64,000 bases of DNA, from the NCBI RefSeq assembly GCF_040358985.1, contig NZ_CP132932.1, positions 3,472,001 to 3,536,000 of the forward strand. Direction: 5' to 3'. Positions 46,151 through 53,933 of this stretch are shown here, piece by piece (position 1 is the first letter of the stretch; each line of letters opens with the position of its first letter). Below the pieces are notes generated by a model. The model did no database searches, was not told the DNA's origin, and saw only the letters and a program-made list of their open reading frames with translations. The position numbers were made by a program, and so were the translations under genes. Source of the DNA: Tunturibacter empetritectus (GTDB lineage: Bacteria > Acidobacteriota > Terriglobia > Terriglobales > Acidobacteriaceae).

Positions 46151-47647
46151 TTATGGAACGATGACGTCGAAGGCTCCGGTCTCGATGGTCGCGCCGTGCT
46201 TCATCTGGATGAAGATTCGATAGCGGCCAAGGGAGGGAAACCCATACGGGAACACGACGATGTTGGAGAGCGGCTCGTTGTGCGTACTCATGTCCGTACT
46301 CATGTCCATACTCATATCTCCGTGGCCGCTTGCGTCCCTACCGTTCGCGAGCATGAGCGCAGCCATCGCAGCGGACCCTTCAGGATGAGTGTGAGCAAAG
46401 ACGGTGCCGTCCGTCTTAACAAATGCCGCGTGACCTGCCATGCCCATGTAAGGCTGGACATCCGGAGCGGGTCTACCATTCGCGTCCAGCAGATGGAATC
46501 GAAAAGCATATGCAGTGCTCGCGCTGATGGTTGAGGGGCAATCCCACACCATCACGTATCCATCGGGTAGTTTGTATGAGTTGCCAAGCTCGCCGCGGCT
46601 CAGAGGCGTAGGAGAGCCATTCGCATCATCGGGACCAAGTGGCCCGCCTGGCATATTCAGAGGAACGGTGATGGCAGAGACTAACGTTTCAGGGAAGCCA
46701 TTAGCGTGGACGATGTCGCCATAGAGCTTGTAATCTCCAGCTGGCATTGAGGGCAATGCAATACGGAAGTCTCCTGGTGCTGTTAGTTCGGGATGCAAGT
46801 GGAAGACTTCATCCATCTCAGGCTCACGGATGGCATAGAGATGCATCAAGTGGCCGTGATCGAGGAGAAGATCCCTATTGGAGCGCGAGCTTCGCTCTTT
46901 GCCGCCCTCGTCGGCGACTACCTTGAGATTGAGCAGATTGCCAGAAAGCGTTGTCTCGACTGACATGGGGTGATAGACATTCAAGGAATAGGTTGCGGCC
47001 TCGACGTTCCACCAGATCGCGCCGCCCCAAATCAGAAGAGCCATGAATGCGAGACTGCCGACAGTAGCCAGAATGGCTTTTCGTCTTCGACTAGGCGATG
47101 GAGATGCGCCGGGCTCAAGTCGCGCATCACGGACGGCCGCAGCAACGATACCCGCCATGCTGACAACTAGAAAGAGGCCAAGGATTCCTAGTGTGAGACC
47201 AAGGCCGTGCTGCATCTTCAAAGTCGAGATGGCGACAGCTGGCACGGGAACCGACGTGATCTGATCTCCGGCATCTCCTGCAATCTCGAAGCGAACCTGC
47301 CAGGAACCGGAGGCCATCATCCAGATGCTGCCAGTGAAGAACGCGGGATCAGCAGTAGAGCTCGTCATCGGGTCTGATGTTGGAGGATGCTTCGATGCCT
47401 CGCCGGTGATGGGAAGCGGCGTGATGTGAATGTTTCTGACGGTGGCGCCGCTGGAACGTACTTCGACCGAGGCCACGCCGGGTATCACAGTCGGCATACG
47501 AATCGTGACGAAGAGCTTGTAAGGGCCGGCGTTGATCTGCTCAAAGACGTCCTTACTGCCGACGTGGGCGTGGGCTAAATGAGGAGCGGCAAAGAGACAA
47601 AGTATCGAGAGCAGGAGAAGGCGAACCGGGCTGGACAAAGGGCTCAC
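46151..47647 (-). CDS. His/Met-rich envelope protein with membrane helices, possible metal-handling
   Basis: 498 residues. A signal peptide (1-27, LAHA then HVGSKD) is followed by a beta-domain like YtkA/CopC-type proteins (KLFVTIRMPTVIPGVASVEV), two membrane helices near 150-170 and 190-215, and a soluble C-terminal part rich in His and Met: DHGHLMHLYAI, FHLHPE, GMAGHAAFV, FAHTHPEG and HGDMSMDMSTDMSTH. Such clusters suggest copper or silver binding. Its start overlaps the end of the upstream membrane gene by 4 bp, so they are translated together. Exact family not recognised. Confidence 0.7.
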   Translation of the reverse strand: MSPLSSPVRLLLLSILCLFAAPHLAHAHVGSKDVFEQINAGPYKLFVTIRMPTVIPGVASVEVRSSGATVRNIHITPLPITGEASKHPPTSDPMTSSTADPAFFTGSIWMMASGSWQVRFEIAGDAGDQITSVPVPAVAISTLKMQHGLGLTLGILGLFLVVSMAGIVAAAVRDARLEPGASPSPSRRRKAILATVGSLAFMALLIWGGAIWWNVEAATYSLNVYHPMSVETTLSGNLLNLKVVADEGGKERSSRSNRDLLLDHGHLMHLYAIREPEMDEVFHLHPELTAPGDFRIALPSMPAGDYKLYGDIVHANGFPETLVSAITVPLNMPGGPLGPDDANGSPTPLSRGELGNSYKLPDGYVMVWDCPSTISASTAYAFRFHLLDANGRPAPDVQPYMGMAGHAAFVKTDGTVFAHTHPEGSAAMAALMLANGRDASGHGDMSMDMSTDMSTHNEPLSNIVVFPYGFPSLGRYRIFIQMKHGATIETGAFDVIVP

Positions 47648-48825
47648 CTTTGCACGCTCCGCATCCAGCGACCGAAGCTCAGTCCGATCCAGGTTCCGAT
47701 GGAACCGTAGACAGCAGCGCGCAGCAGACCGCCAAATAGGACGGTGCCATGGTCAGGCTCGAAGAAGATGCGCATGCGGTCGACGCCATTGGGACGGGAG
47801 TTGTAGTCGAAGTAGCCGGTGCCGAATAACCGGTTTTCCGATGCTTTGGATAGCAGGAAGTTTGCGAACGGCCATTCAACAACCATGAGGACCGCGATGA
47901 ATAAGAAGCCGGAGACCAGAGCGACCATCCAGGGCTTCCATTCGCGGGTGCGTTGCCAGAGGAGATCAAGTGCGAGTGCAGGAACAACGATCAGGATAGG
48001 GAACTTCGCAGGAACCATGTGCGTGACTGGATAGAAAACAGGTCCGAGCTTCGGTTGCGCCGGGAAGAGAGGCAAGATGAGAATCTCACAGATAGCGACG
48101 ATCATGTACACAGCGGCGGTTGAGGTCGCGGCCCATTTGTACCGCGACGCCTGCGAGAGCATTGCGAAGATAACTGGGAGAGCGATTCCCATCGCGACGT
48201 AAGGACTTACCGAGTGAAGCTTCACGTCCCAGGTGTATTCCATCAGGAAAAACATCTGGCCGCCTATGAATAGTCCGCCGACATACAGAAAGAGACGCTG
48301 GAGAGTTTTGAAGGTGCGCTCGCTCGATTCTTCAGCGGAGGCTCGATTCATTGCGGCGAGAATCAGAAAAAGTATGCCGATTGCGACGCAACGAATGCCG
48401 AGAATCAGCAGCGTGTGGGGTGGGCTGACGATTTTGACATCAAGGCCGTACGCGGCGTGCCACCAGTTGTCGAACGGGGCCGAAGTGATCATCGCGATAC
48501 CACCCCAGGCGGCGATGAAGGCGCCAAGAGGGGCGCGAAAGCCGAGAACATTCACTGAGGCTGCGCTCCCTCGTGAAGAGCGCCCGAACGTATTGACCAA
48601 CATGAGATAGCCGCAAATGATCGCGGCCAGAACTCCGCAGGCGTAGATAGCCATGTGTGCTGGAGTCCAGAAGCTGTCCCGGCCGATGGAGCGATGCCAG
48701 GAGACGTCCCACGCTCCGCCGATCGAGGAGGAGGTGACGGCAAGCGCGCCGCACCAGATATACCAGGGAACGCTCGCGGCCTTCGCACTATCAGCGTACG
48801 GAATTGGGAAGGTAGAGGAAGCCAT
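47644..48825 (-). CDS. Polytopic membrane protein, unknown, paired with His/Met-rich protein
   Basis: 393 residues with about ten hydrophobic helices. Histidines sit at helix ends or within helices: WDVSWHRSIGRDSFWTPAHMAIY near the start, and WWHAAYGLDVKIVSPPHTLL. The repeated Trp-His pattern could bind a metal or heme, but no known signature such as CopD or CtaG is certain. It overlaps the downstream His/Met-rich gene by 4 bp; together they may form an envelope metal-handling or oxidase-assembly unit. A TetR gene follows upstream on the same strand 85 bp away. Confidence 0.7.
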   Translation of the reverse strand: MASSTFPIPYADSAKAASVPWYIWCGALAVTSSSIGGAWDVSWHRSIGRDSFWTPAHMAIYACGVLAAIICGYLMLVNTFGRSSRGSAASVNVLGFRAPLGAFIAAWGGIAMITSAPFDNWWHAAYGLDVKIVSPPHTLLILGIRCVAIGILFLILAAMNRASAEESSERTFKTLQRLFLYVGGLFIGGQMFFLMEYTWDVKLHSVSPYVAMGIALPVIFAMLSQASRYKWAATSTAAVYMIVAICEILILPLFPAQPKLGPVFYPVTHMVPAKFPILIVVPALALDLLWQRTREWKPWMVALVSGFLFIAVLMVVEWPFANFLLSKASENRLFGTGYFDYNSRPNGVDRMRIFFEPDHGTVLFGGLLRAAVYGSIGTWIGLSFGRWMRSVQR

Positions 48826-48910
48826 GAAACCTCACTGTCGAAGCTGCGATGGCCCTATCTTATATGTTGCCGAGCTTCAAGTTATCTCACTTTCGCAACC
48901 GGAGGCTGGC

Positions 48911-49603
48911 CTACTCCTTTCTGAGAATGAGGGCATCGATGCGTGAACTACTTTTTTGTTTCGCGAAGAGCGCGGGAGACAATTTTTTCCTTACTGCTTG
49001 GCGCGGGGATCCGAGATGCCGGAGTGTTCCGTTTCGTCCTCTTCCGTGGATCGCGTTAGCCACGGCATGAAGGGCTTCGTTGGAAAATTCGAGATCGTCG
49101 ACGACGCGGGCGATGACGACAGCGCCGACGAGACTGGCGTAAAGTGCGATGGCGCGTTCGCGACGAAGACTTGCAGATCTGCCCTGAACGATTTCGGAGA
49201 GGTAGTTGATGAAAGGCTTCAGTTCTTCGGTCACGGCGTGTCGCGCGACCGAACCTTGACGTGCAATCTCGGAGCCGAGGGCGGCTATGGGACAGCCCCG
49301 GCCAGCGTTGTCCCGATGTTTGGCAGTGAGATACTCATTCGCGAGAGTTTCTAGGGGAGCACTCGAGTGATCCATGGTGCGGATCCAGTTGTCACGCATC
49401 CGGGCGACAGCGCGTCCGCACGCCTGTGCGACGAGATCTTCTTTTGATTTGAAGTGGCCGTAGAATCCGCCATGGGTGAGACCGGCGCTCTTCATGAGAT
49501 CGGCAACCCCAATACCGTCGATGCCGTGCTCTCGAAAGAGTTTGGTTGCAACGTCAAGGATTCGTTCGCGGTTCTGCGCTGCCTGGATTCGGCTTACTCT
49601 CAT
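48911..49603 (-). CDS. TetR/AcrR-family repressor
   Basis: 230 residues from the ATG at 49603. The open frame continues 87 codons upstream, but these overlap the divergent oxidase control region and are not protein-like. N-terminal HTH: NRERILDVATKLFREHGIDGIGVADLMKSAGLTHGGFYGHFKSKEDL. The C-terminal ligand domain is helical with GRGCPIAALGSEIARQG. It could regulate itself, the membrane pair downstream or the divergent oxidase. The 294-bp divergent region contains ATGAT and ATCAT arms (49638-49660 area), a weak operator candidate. Confidence 0.87.
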   Translation of the reverse strand: MRVSRIQAAQNRERILDVATKLFREHGIDGIGVADLMKSAGLTHGGFYGHFKSKEDLVAQACGRAVARMRDNWIRTMDHSSAPLETLANEYLTAKHRDNAGRGCPIAALGSEIARQGSVARHAVTEELKPFINYLSEIVQGRSASLRRERAIALYASLVGAVVIARVVDDLEFSNEALHAVANAIHGRGRNGTLRHLGSPRQAVRKKLSPALFAKQKSSSRIDALILRKE

Positions 49604-49897
49604 CGAAGATCGACCCTGAAGTTGATTGAAGTTCGGATGATATTTTATGACGATCATCATCTTTGTCGCATGTGGCGCTTGCGGCGTTACATTCATTGCT
49701 GAAATTTGCTGACCAGTATCGAAGTTTTGCGATAGAGTAGACATATCTTTTCGAAAACTGGTTTCTTTAGCTCCGTGCTTCAGGCGATGCGGCTTCCGCG
49801 AAGTCTTTGCGGAGCTTCCATTCCTTTCCGTTCCGCCAGGATGTTCGTTCTCTTGCAGCTGCATCAGGAGTTGAATTCATTGGAAGAAAGAGGTGGC

Positions 49898-51484
49898 ATG
49901 ATGGGAATCTCCCGACGCGATTTTCTGATGCGAGTGGGTCAGGTGGGTGGCTACAGTGCCGCGTTTGCAACGATGCAGTCTCTCGGGCTGATGCCGATGA
50001 AGGGCGCGGAGGCTGAGCCGATTCAGGCGGCGGCTGGGTCCGGCAAGGGCGTGAAGGTGGTGGTACTGGGCGGTGGGATCGGGGGCCTGGTCTCAGCCTA
50101 TGAGCTGCAGAAGTTGGGATACGAAGTGACTTTGCTGGAGGCACGCGAGCGTCCGGGCGGGCGTAACTGGACTGGGAGGGCAGGACAGGAGGTTTGTTTC
50201 TGCGATGGAAGCAAACAGGCGATCAACTGGGAAGAGGGAAACTATCAGAACCTCGGCCCCGCGCGGCTGCCTAGCACTCATTGGACGATGCTTGGATATT
50301 GTCGCGAGCTCGGCGTTCCGATGGAGGTGGAGATCAATACATCGCGTTCCACCCTACTTCAGAACGACCGGGCGAATGATGGGAAGCCAGTGCCGCAGAG
50401 GAAGGCGATCAACGATACGCGCGGGCATGTTTCGGAGCTGCTTTCGAAGTGCATTGCGCATGGGGCGCTGGACTCGGAGTTAACCAAGGAAGACCGTGAA
50501 CGGATGACGGCATTTCTGAAGGTCTACGGACCGCTGAACGATAAGGGTGCGTATACGGGTTCCGACAGGGCAGGATATAAGACGCCGCCGGGGGCGGGGT
50601 CTCAGGTGTCTGTGCCGGAAGCACCGATGGATATGCGGGTGTTGTTGGATGAGAACTTCTGGTTTGATCTGTTTACGGAAGAAGCTTGGGACTGGCAGGC
50701 GACGATGATGCAGCCGGTGGGCGGGATGGATCGGATCCCATATGCCTTTGCGAAGGCGCTGGGACCGGTGGTGCAGTACAACTCGCCGGTGACCGAGATT
50801 CGGAAGACATCGAATGGCGTTCGCGTGTCGTATACGCAGGGCGGCGAGACGAAGCAGGTGGATGCTTCTTACTGTATTATCGCGATGCCGTTTTCAATCT
50901 TGAAGAAGACTCCGAATGACCTGTCCCCGGCGTTCAAGAGGGTTGTGGACGAGAGCACGATGGGCGGCGCCTACAAGATTGCGTGGGAGAGCAGAAGGTT
51001 CTGGGAGCAGGACTACAACATCTACGGTGGGCTGTCGTATCTGATGCAGGGTCCAAGCCCGATCTGGTATCCGTCGTCGCGGTTGATGCACCAGACGGGT
51101 GTGGTGGTATCGGGTTATACAGATGAGCTGAATACACCGTTCTACGATATGACTCTAGATGAAAAATTTGCGGCATCCCGAGCTTCGATCGAGAAGATTC
51201 ATCCGGGCCATGGAAAAGAGTTGATGAATCCCGTGTTCTGTGGATGGAGTCGAGTGCCTTGGAATGAGGGCTCGTGGATCAACAAATATGGCGGCGGCAA
51301 GAGCGGGTATGACGTGATCATCCAGGCGGATGGGCCGATCTACTTTGCCGGCGACACGGCCAGCCACATTGTGGGATGGCAGGAGGGTGCGGCGTTGAGT
51401 GCTCGTCGTGCGGTTGGAATGATCTCTGAAAAAGTGAAGTCAGCGAGACTGGCCGGTGCTGCCACTGGTGCAGTGCTCAGCTAA
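49898..51484 (+). CDS. Tat-exported flavin amine/L-amino-acid oxidase
   Basis: 528 residues from the ATG at 49898, with AGAGGTGGC upstream; the frame is open 41 codons further but the Tat signal (SRRDFLMRVG, 5-14) must be N-terminal. FAD dinucleotide motif GGGIGG at 58-63 with Glu81 and the ERPGGRNWTG loop; the C-terminal YFAGDTASHIVGWQEGAALSARRAV matches the amine oxidase family. It oxidises an amine or amino acid to the imine, releasing hydrogen peroxide, outside the cytoplasm. The adjacent exported RidA would hydrolyse that imine. Specific substrate unknown. Confidence 0.87.
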   Translation: MMGISRRDFLMRVGQVGGYSAAFATMQSLGLMPMKGAEAEPIQAAAGSGKGVKVVVLGGGIGGLVSAYELQKLGYEVTLLEARERPGGRNWTGRAGQEVCFCDGSKQAINWEEGNYQNLGPARLPSTHWTMLGYCRELGVPMEVEINTSRSTLLQNDRANDGKPVPQRKAINDTRGHVSELLSKCIAHGALDSELTKEDRERMTAFLKVYGPLNDKGAYTGSDRAGYKTPPGAGSQVSVPEAPMDMRVLLDENFWFDLFTEEAWDWQATMMQPVGGMDRIPYAFAKALGPVVQYNSPVTEIRKTSNGVRVSYTQGGETKQVDASYCIIAMPFSILKKTPNDLSPAFKRVVDESTMGGAYKIAWESRRFWEQDYNIYGGLSYLMQGPSPIWYPSSRLMHQTGVVVSGYTDELNTPFYDMTLDEKFAASRASIEKIHPGHGKELMNPVFCGWSRVPWNEGSWINKYGGGKSGYDVIIQADGPIYFAGDTASHIVGWQEGAALSARRAVGMISEKVKSARLAGAATGAVLS

Positions 51485-51512
51485 ATTTTTCTGCAAGCAT
51501 AGGGAGTGATTG

Positions 51513-52004
51513 ATGAAGCTTAAGACTGGTGTGATGGCGGCAGCGCTGATGGCTGTTGCATGTGGAGTGCAGGCACAGGTTGTGGTGAAGCATCTACAGC
51601 CAAATGAGAAGTCGCCTATCGCGAATGGCGTGTGGGCTGGCGATACCCTCTACTTGAGCGGGCAGCTGGCTTCGCCGGTGACACCTGCGGATGAGGCGAA
51701 GGGAACTGCTGCGGTTTACGGCGATACGAAGACGCAGGCCTTGAGCGCGTTGAACAAAATTCAGGCGCTACTGAAAGAGCAGGGGCTGGATATGAAGGAT
51801 GTCGTGAAGATGACGGTGTTTCTGGCGGGAGATCCGGAGAAGGGCGGCAAGCTGGATTTTCCGGGTCTGCAGGCGGCGTATACCCAGTTCTTCGGCACGA
51901 AGGATCAGCCGAATAAGCCAGCGAGGAGTGCTTTTCAGGTGGCGGCACTGGCTGCTCCCTGGGCGTTGATTGAGATAGAAGTGATTGCAGTGAGAGGGAA
52001 GTAG
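51513..52004 (+). CDS. Exported RidA-family enamine/imine deaminase
   Basis: 163 residues from the ATG at 51513 with AGGGAG upstream. An N-terminal signal peptide (1-22, ending VQAQ) is unusual, because most RidA proteins are cytoplasmic. The RidA core follows: NGVWAGDTLYLSGQL, DTKTQALSALNKIQALL, and the conserved Arg138 in PARSAFQVAALA that holds the imine carboxylate, plus the C-terminal IEIEVIAVRG. It lies 28 bp after the amino-acid oxidase and is almost surely co-transcribed. Its likely job is to turn the imine product into keto acid and ammonia in the periplasm. Confidence 0.88.
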   Translation: MKLKTGVMAAALMAVACGVQAQVVVKHLQPNEKSPIANGVWAGDTLYLSGQLASPVTPADEAKGTAAVYGDTKTQALSALNKIQALLKEQGLDMKDVVKMTVFLAGDPEKGGKLDFPGLQAAYTQFFGTKDQPNKPARSAFQVAALAAPWALIEIEVIAVRGK

Positions 52005-52057
52005 GCTCGTTGCCGCAAAGTATGTAGTAGGCGTTTGAGGACACACATTCAGCCGCC

Positions 52058-52095
52058 GGGAGGTAGAGCTTCCTACAGGAAAGGCTCTACCTCCC
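52058..52095 (+). terminator. Rho-independent-like terminator after RidA gene
   Basis: GGGAGGTAGAGC pairs perfectly with GCTCTACCTCCC across a 14-nt loop. A weak T-run, GTTGTTTCTG, follows. It closes the oxidase-RidA unit. Confidence 0.65.
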
Positions 52096-52191
52096 GTTGT
52101 TTCTGGAACGATTTTCCAAGGCATTTAGCTGGCTGGCGACAGAGAGGACGACACAGTCCTTGCGGGACGGGTCGGCATGTGTGTTGGCGAT

Positions 52192-52467
52192 CTACCTTAG
52201 GTGCTGCCAGGCGTCGAAGGTGAAGATGCCGATGATGCCTGCGGTCATAACGGCTGCCGCAACGCCAAAGACGCGAACAAATGGGGCGATTTTAGTAACC
52301 TTGCGGACAATCTCGGTCTGCATTTGTTGAGAGTGAGCCGAGACGCCGTCACTGAGGAACAGTTGGTCCTCTTCATAGCGGGTGAGCTGTCCCTTGTAGG
52401 CGAGAAGCGCGAGGAAACAGGCTGAAAACACCGCCCAGACGATTAGGAGAACAGGTAAAACGCTCAT
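52192..52467 (-). CDS. Small two-helix membrane protein, unknown
   Basis: 91 residues, with GCGGAGGA upstream of the ATG at 52467. Helix one is LPVLLIVWAVFSACFLALLAY (residues 4-24), a charged middle follows (RYEEDQLFL, HSQQMQTEIVRKVTK), and helix two is FGVAAAVMTAGIIGIFTF. Function not recognised. It is co-directional with a second small membrane gene upstream. Confidence 0.7.
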   Translation of the reverse strand: MSVLPVLLIVWAVFSACFLALLAYKGQLTRYEEDQLFLSDGVSAHSQQMQTEIVRKVTKIAPFVRVFGVAAAVMTAGIIGIFTFDAWQHLR

Positions 52468-52643
52468 AGCGGTTCCTCCGCCCTGTTACAGGGCCGACGT
52501 TCTTTTTTCGGGCGATATGCGTTCCGATGGAGCGATGGTTCCCGATGTTTCGGAGCAGGCCGTCCGCCGCAATCATACGCTCTGGAGGGTGCGGTTCGAC
52601 AGGGTTTTTCGGGGGGAGACTAACTTATAACGAGCCTGAAACG

Positions 52644-52775
52644 TTAGTGCTGAGAGGCCCAGCGGATGGCCAGAAGTGCAATGGTCACAACTACAGTGAG
52701 CACGGCAGACAGCATGAGGAAGATGAACCATGCTGCACGATTTGCAGCCTTGGGAGAGGGCTGGGTGATGCCCAT
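52644..52775 (-). CDS. Very small single-helix membrane protein
   Basis: 43 residues from an ATG at 52775; a GTG at 52817 would give 57. MGITQPSPKAANRAAW leads into a strong helix (FIFLMLSAVLTVVVTIALLAI) and ends RWASQH. The sequence has real protein character, with a basic/polar face then one membrane helix, but neither start has a good ribosome site. It is below usual length cut-offs. Similar short proteins occur in related genomes as far as I recall. Function unknown. Confidence 0.5.
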   Translation of the reverse strand: MGITQPSPKAANRAAWFIFLMLSAVLTVVVTIALLAIRWASQH

Positions 52776-52973
52776 GGTGTTGATGAAAGCGTTCGAGATG
52801 AAGAGGAGGAGCTTCACATTGATTAGATGGAATTACCGGGGAATCGTTGCAGGATTCTTAGGCAAGCAGTTGAATCGGAACAAGCTGCGACGCATCTTAT
52901 ACACAAGGGCTTGCCGGAGCGGTGGCGGGCGCATACACTTAAAGATGTCTGAATGAGACAAGGAGATTTGCTG

Positions 52974-53354
52974 ATGGCTACTGCATCCGTTACCCCCGAA
53001 GTTGTTGTTGGAGCGCCAGTTTCGACTACGCCTGTGACCCTGACCCCGGCTGCGATCAATAAGGTTCGGGAGATTATGGCAACGCAAACCCCGGTTCCTG
53101 CAGGGCTTCGGATTGGTGTGGTTGGCGGCGGATGCTCGGGTTTCCAGTACTCCATGTCGTTCGAAAATCAGAGCGGGATGATGGACAAGGTCTATAAGTT
53201 CGAGGATCTAAAAGTGTTTGTGGACGCGACCTCAGCAATGTATTTGCAGAATTGCACAGTGGACTATGTGGAGACGCTCGAGGCGGCTGGCTTCAAGTTT
53301 GAGAATGCCGCGGTGAAGAGCACCTGCGGTTGCGGTTCGAGCTTCAGCGTCTAA
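52974..53354 (+). CDS. A-type Fe-S cluster carrier (IscA/ErpA/HesB family)
   Basis: 126 residues from the ATG at 52974, preceded by AAGGAG at 8 nt; an ATG 7 codons earlier is less likely. Conserved cysteines Cys54 (GGGCSG), Cys118 and Cys120 (STCGCGSS) bind or pass a 2Fe-2S or 4Fe-4S cluster to target proteins. VTLTPAAINKVREIM is the usual N-terminal helix. It stands alone, without isc or suf neighbours, which fits ErpA-like insertion factors. Followed by a strong terminator. Confidence 0.93.
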   Translation: MATASVTPEVVVGAPVSTTPVTLTPAAINKVREIMATQTPVPAGLRIGVVGGGCSGFQYSMSFENQSGMMDKVYKFEDLKVFVDATSAMYLQNCTVDYVETLEAAGFKFENAAVKSTCGCGSSFSV

Positions 53355-53387
53355 TAAGACTCACCTGAAATTCTAGAAAAAGGTAAG

Positions 53388-53420
53388 AAAAAAATCCCCG
53401 GCTGGTGCCGGGGATTTTTC
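53388..53420 (+). terminator. Rho-independent terminator after Fe-S carrier gene
   Basis: AAAAATCCCCGG pairs with CCGGGGATTTTT across a 6-nt loop, with A and T runs on both sides. The same type of stem follows the TetR gene at 59008. Confidence 0.88.
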
Positions 53421-53462
53421 TGCGTTTAATGGGCGTTTTTTGAGGGTGTTTCAGGAAAAAGC

Positions 53463-53535
53463 GGTGTTTCGACGTGGTGTTTTGATGGTGTAGATGTGGT
53501 GGCTTGCGTGGTGAAGATGGTGTTTTAGCAGTCAC
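53463..53535 (-). repeat. 73-bp dispersed repeat, copy B
   Basis: Reverse-orientation match to 27927-27999 with the same length and 64 of 73 identical positions. It lies downstream of the Fe-S carrier terminator in a 580-bp gap before the Ig-repeat gene. The short minus-strand frame crossing it gives a peptide resembling that of copy A, but with no bias to synonymous change. Confidence 0.75.
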
Positions 53536-53933
53536 ATTTTGAGGTCCGAAAAATACGCCACGGCTTTCAGGTTTATTTTCAGGGTCTTCTGGGGTGAGGA
53601 GCTCGAGTCAGATCTCGGGGTATCGGTCGGGAAGCGGCCAAGAAAGCCAGAAAGAGCAGTCGGCGGAACCCTCCGATTGGGGTAATGAGATAGCACGGAA
53701 GGTGTAGTAATCTCGAAGATCTTTGCGGCTATCTTGGCTAGAGATTCATCTTTCGCTCCTCATTGGACGTTGAGCCATATACCAAGGGGATGGGCCCAAG
53801 CTAAAAATTGCAGTTCCGTCCAGGAGCCCCCGTGCTTAAACCAGCTGCGTATGTTGATTCGCTCACCTCTTCGTCACTCTTCCCTTCGCCCCGCGGCATT
53901 TCAGGTGGCGGAGGACGATCAAGCCGTTCGGCT
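53536..53933. other. Intergenic stretch before Ig-repeat gene, no gene seen
   Basis: About 400 bases with no family-like coding sequence. A TTG-initiated extension of the following gene reaches 53808 but reads as low-complexity sequence before the lipoprotein signal. Promoter elements could not be fixed. Confidence 0.45.
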
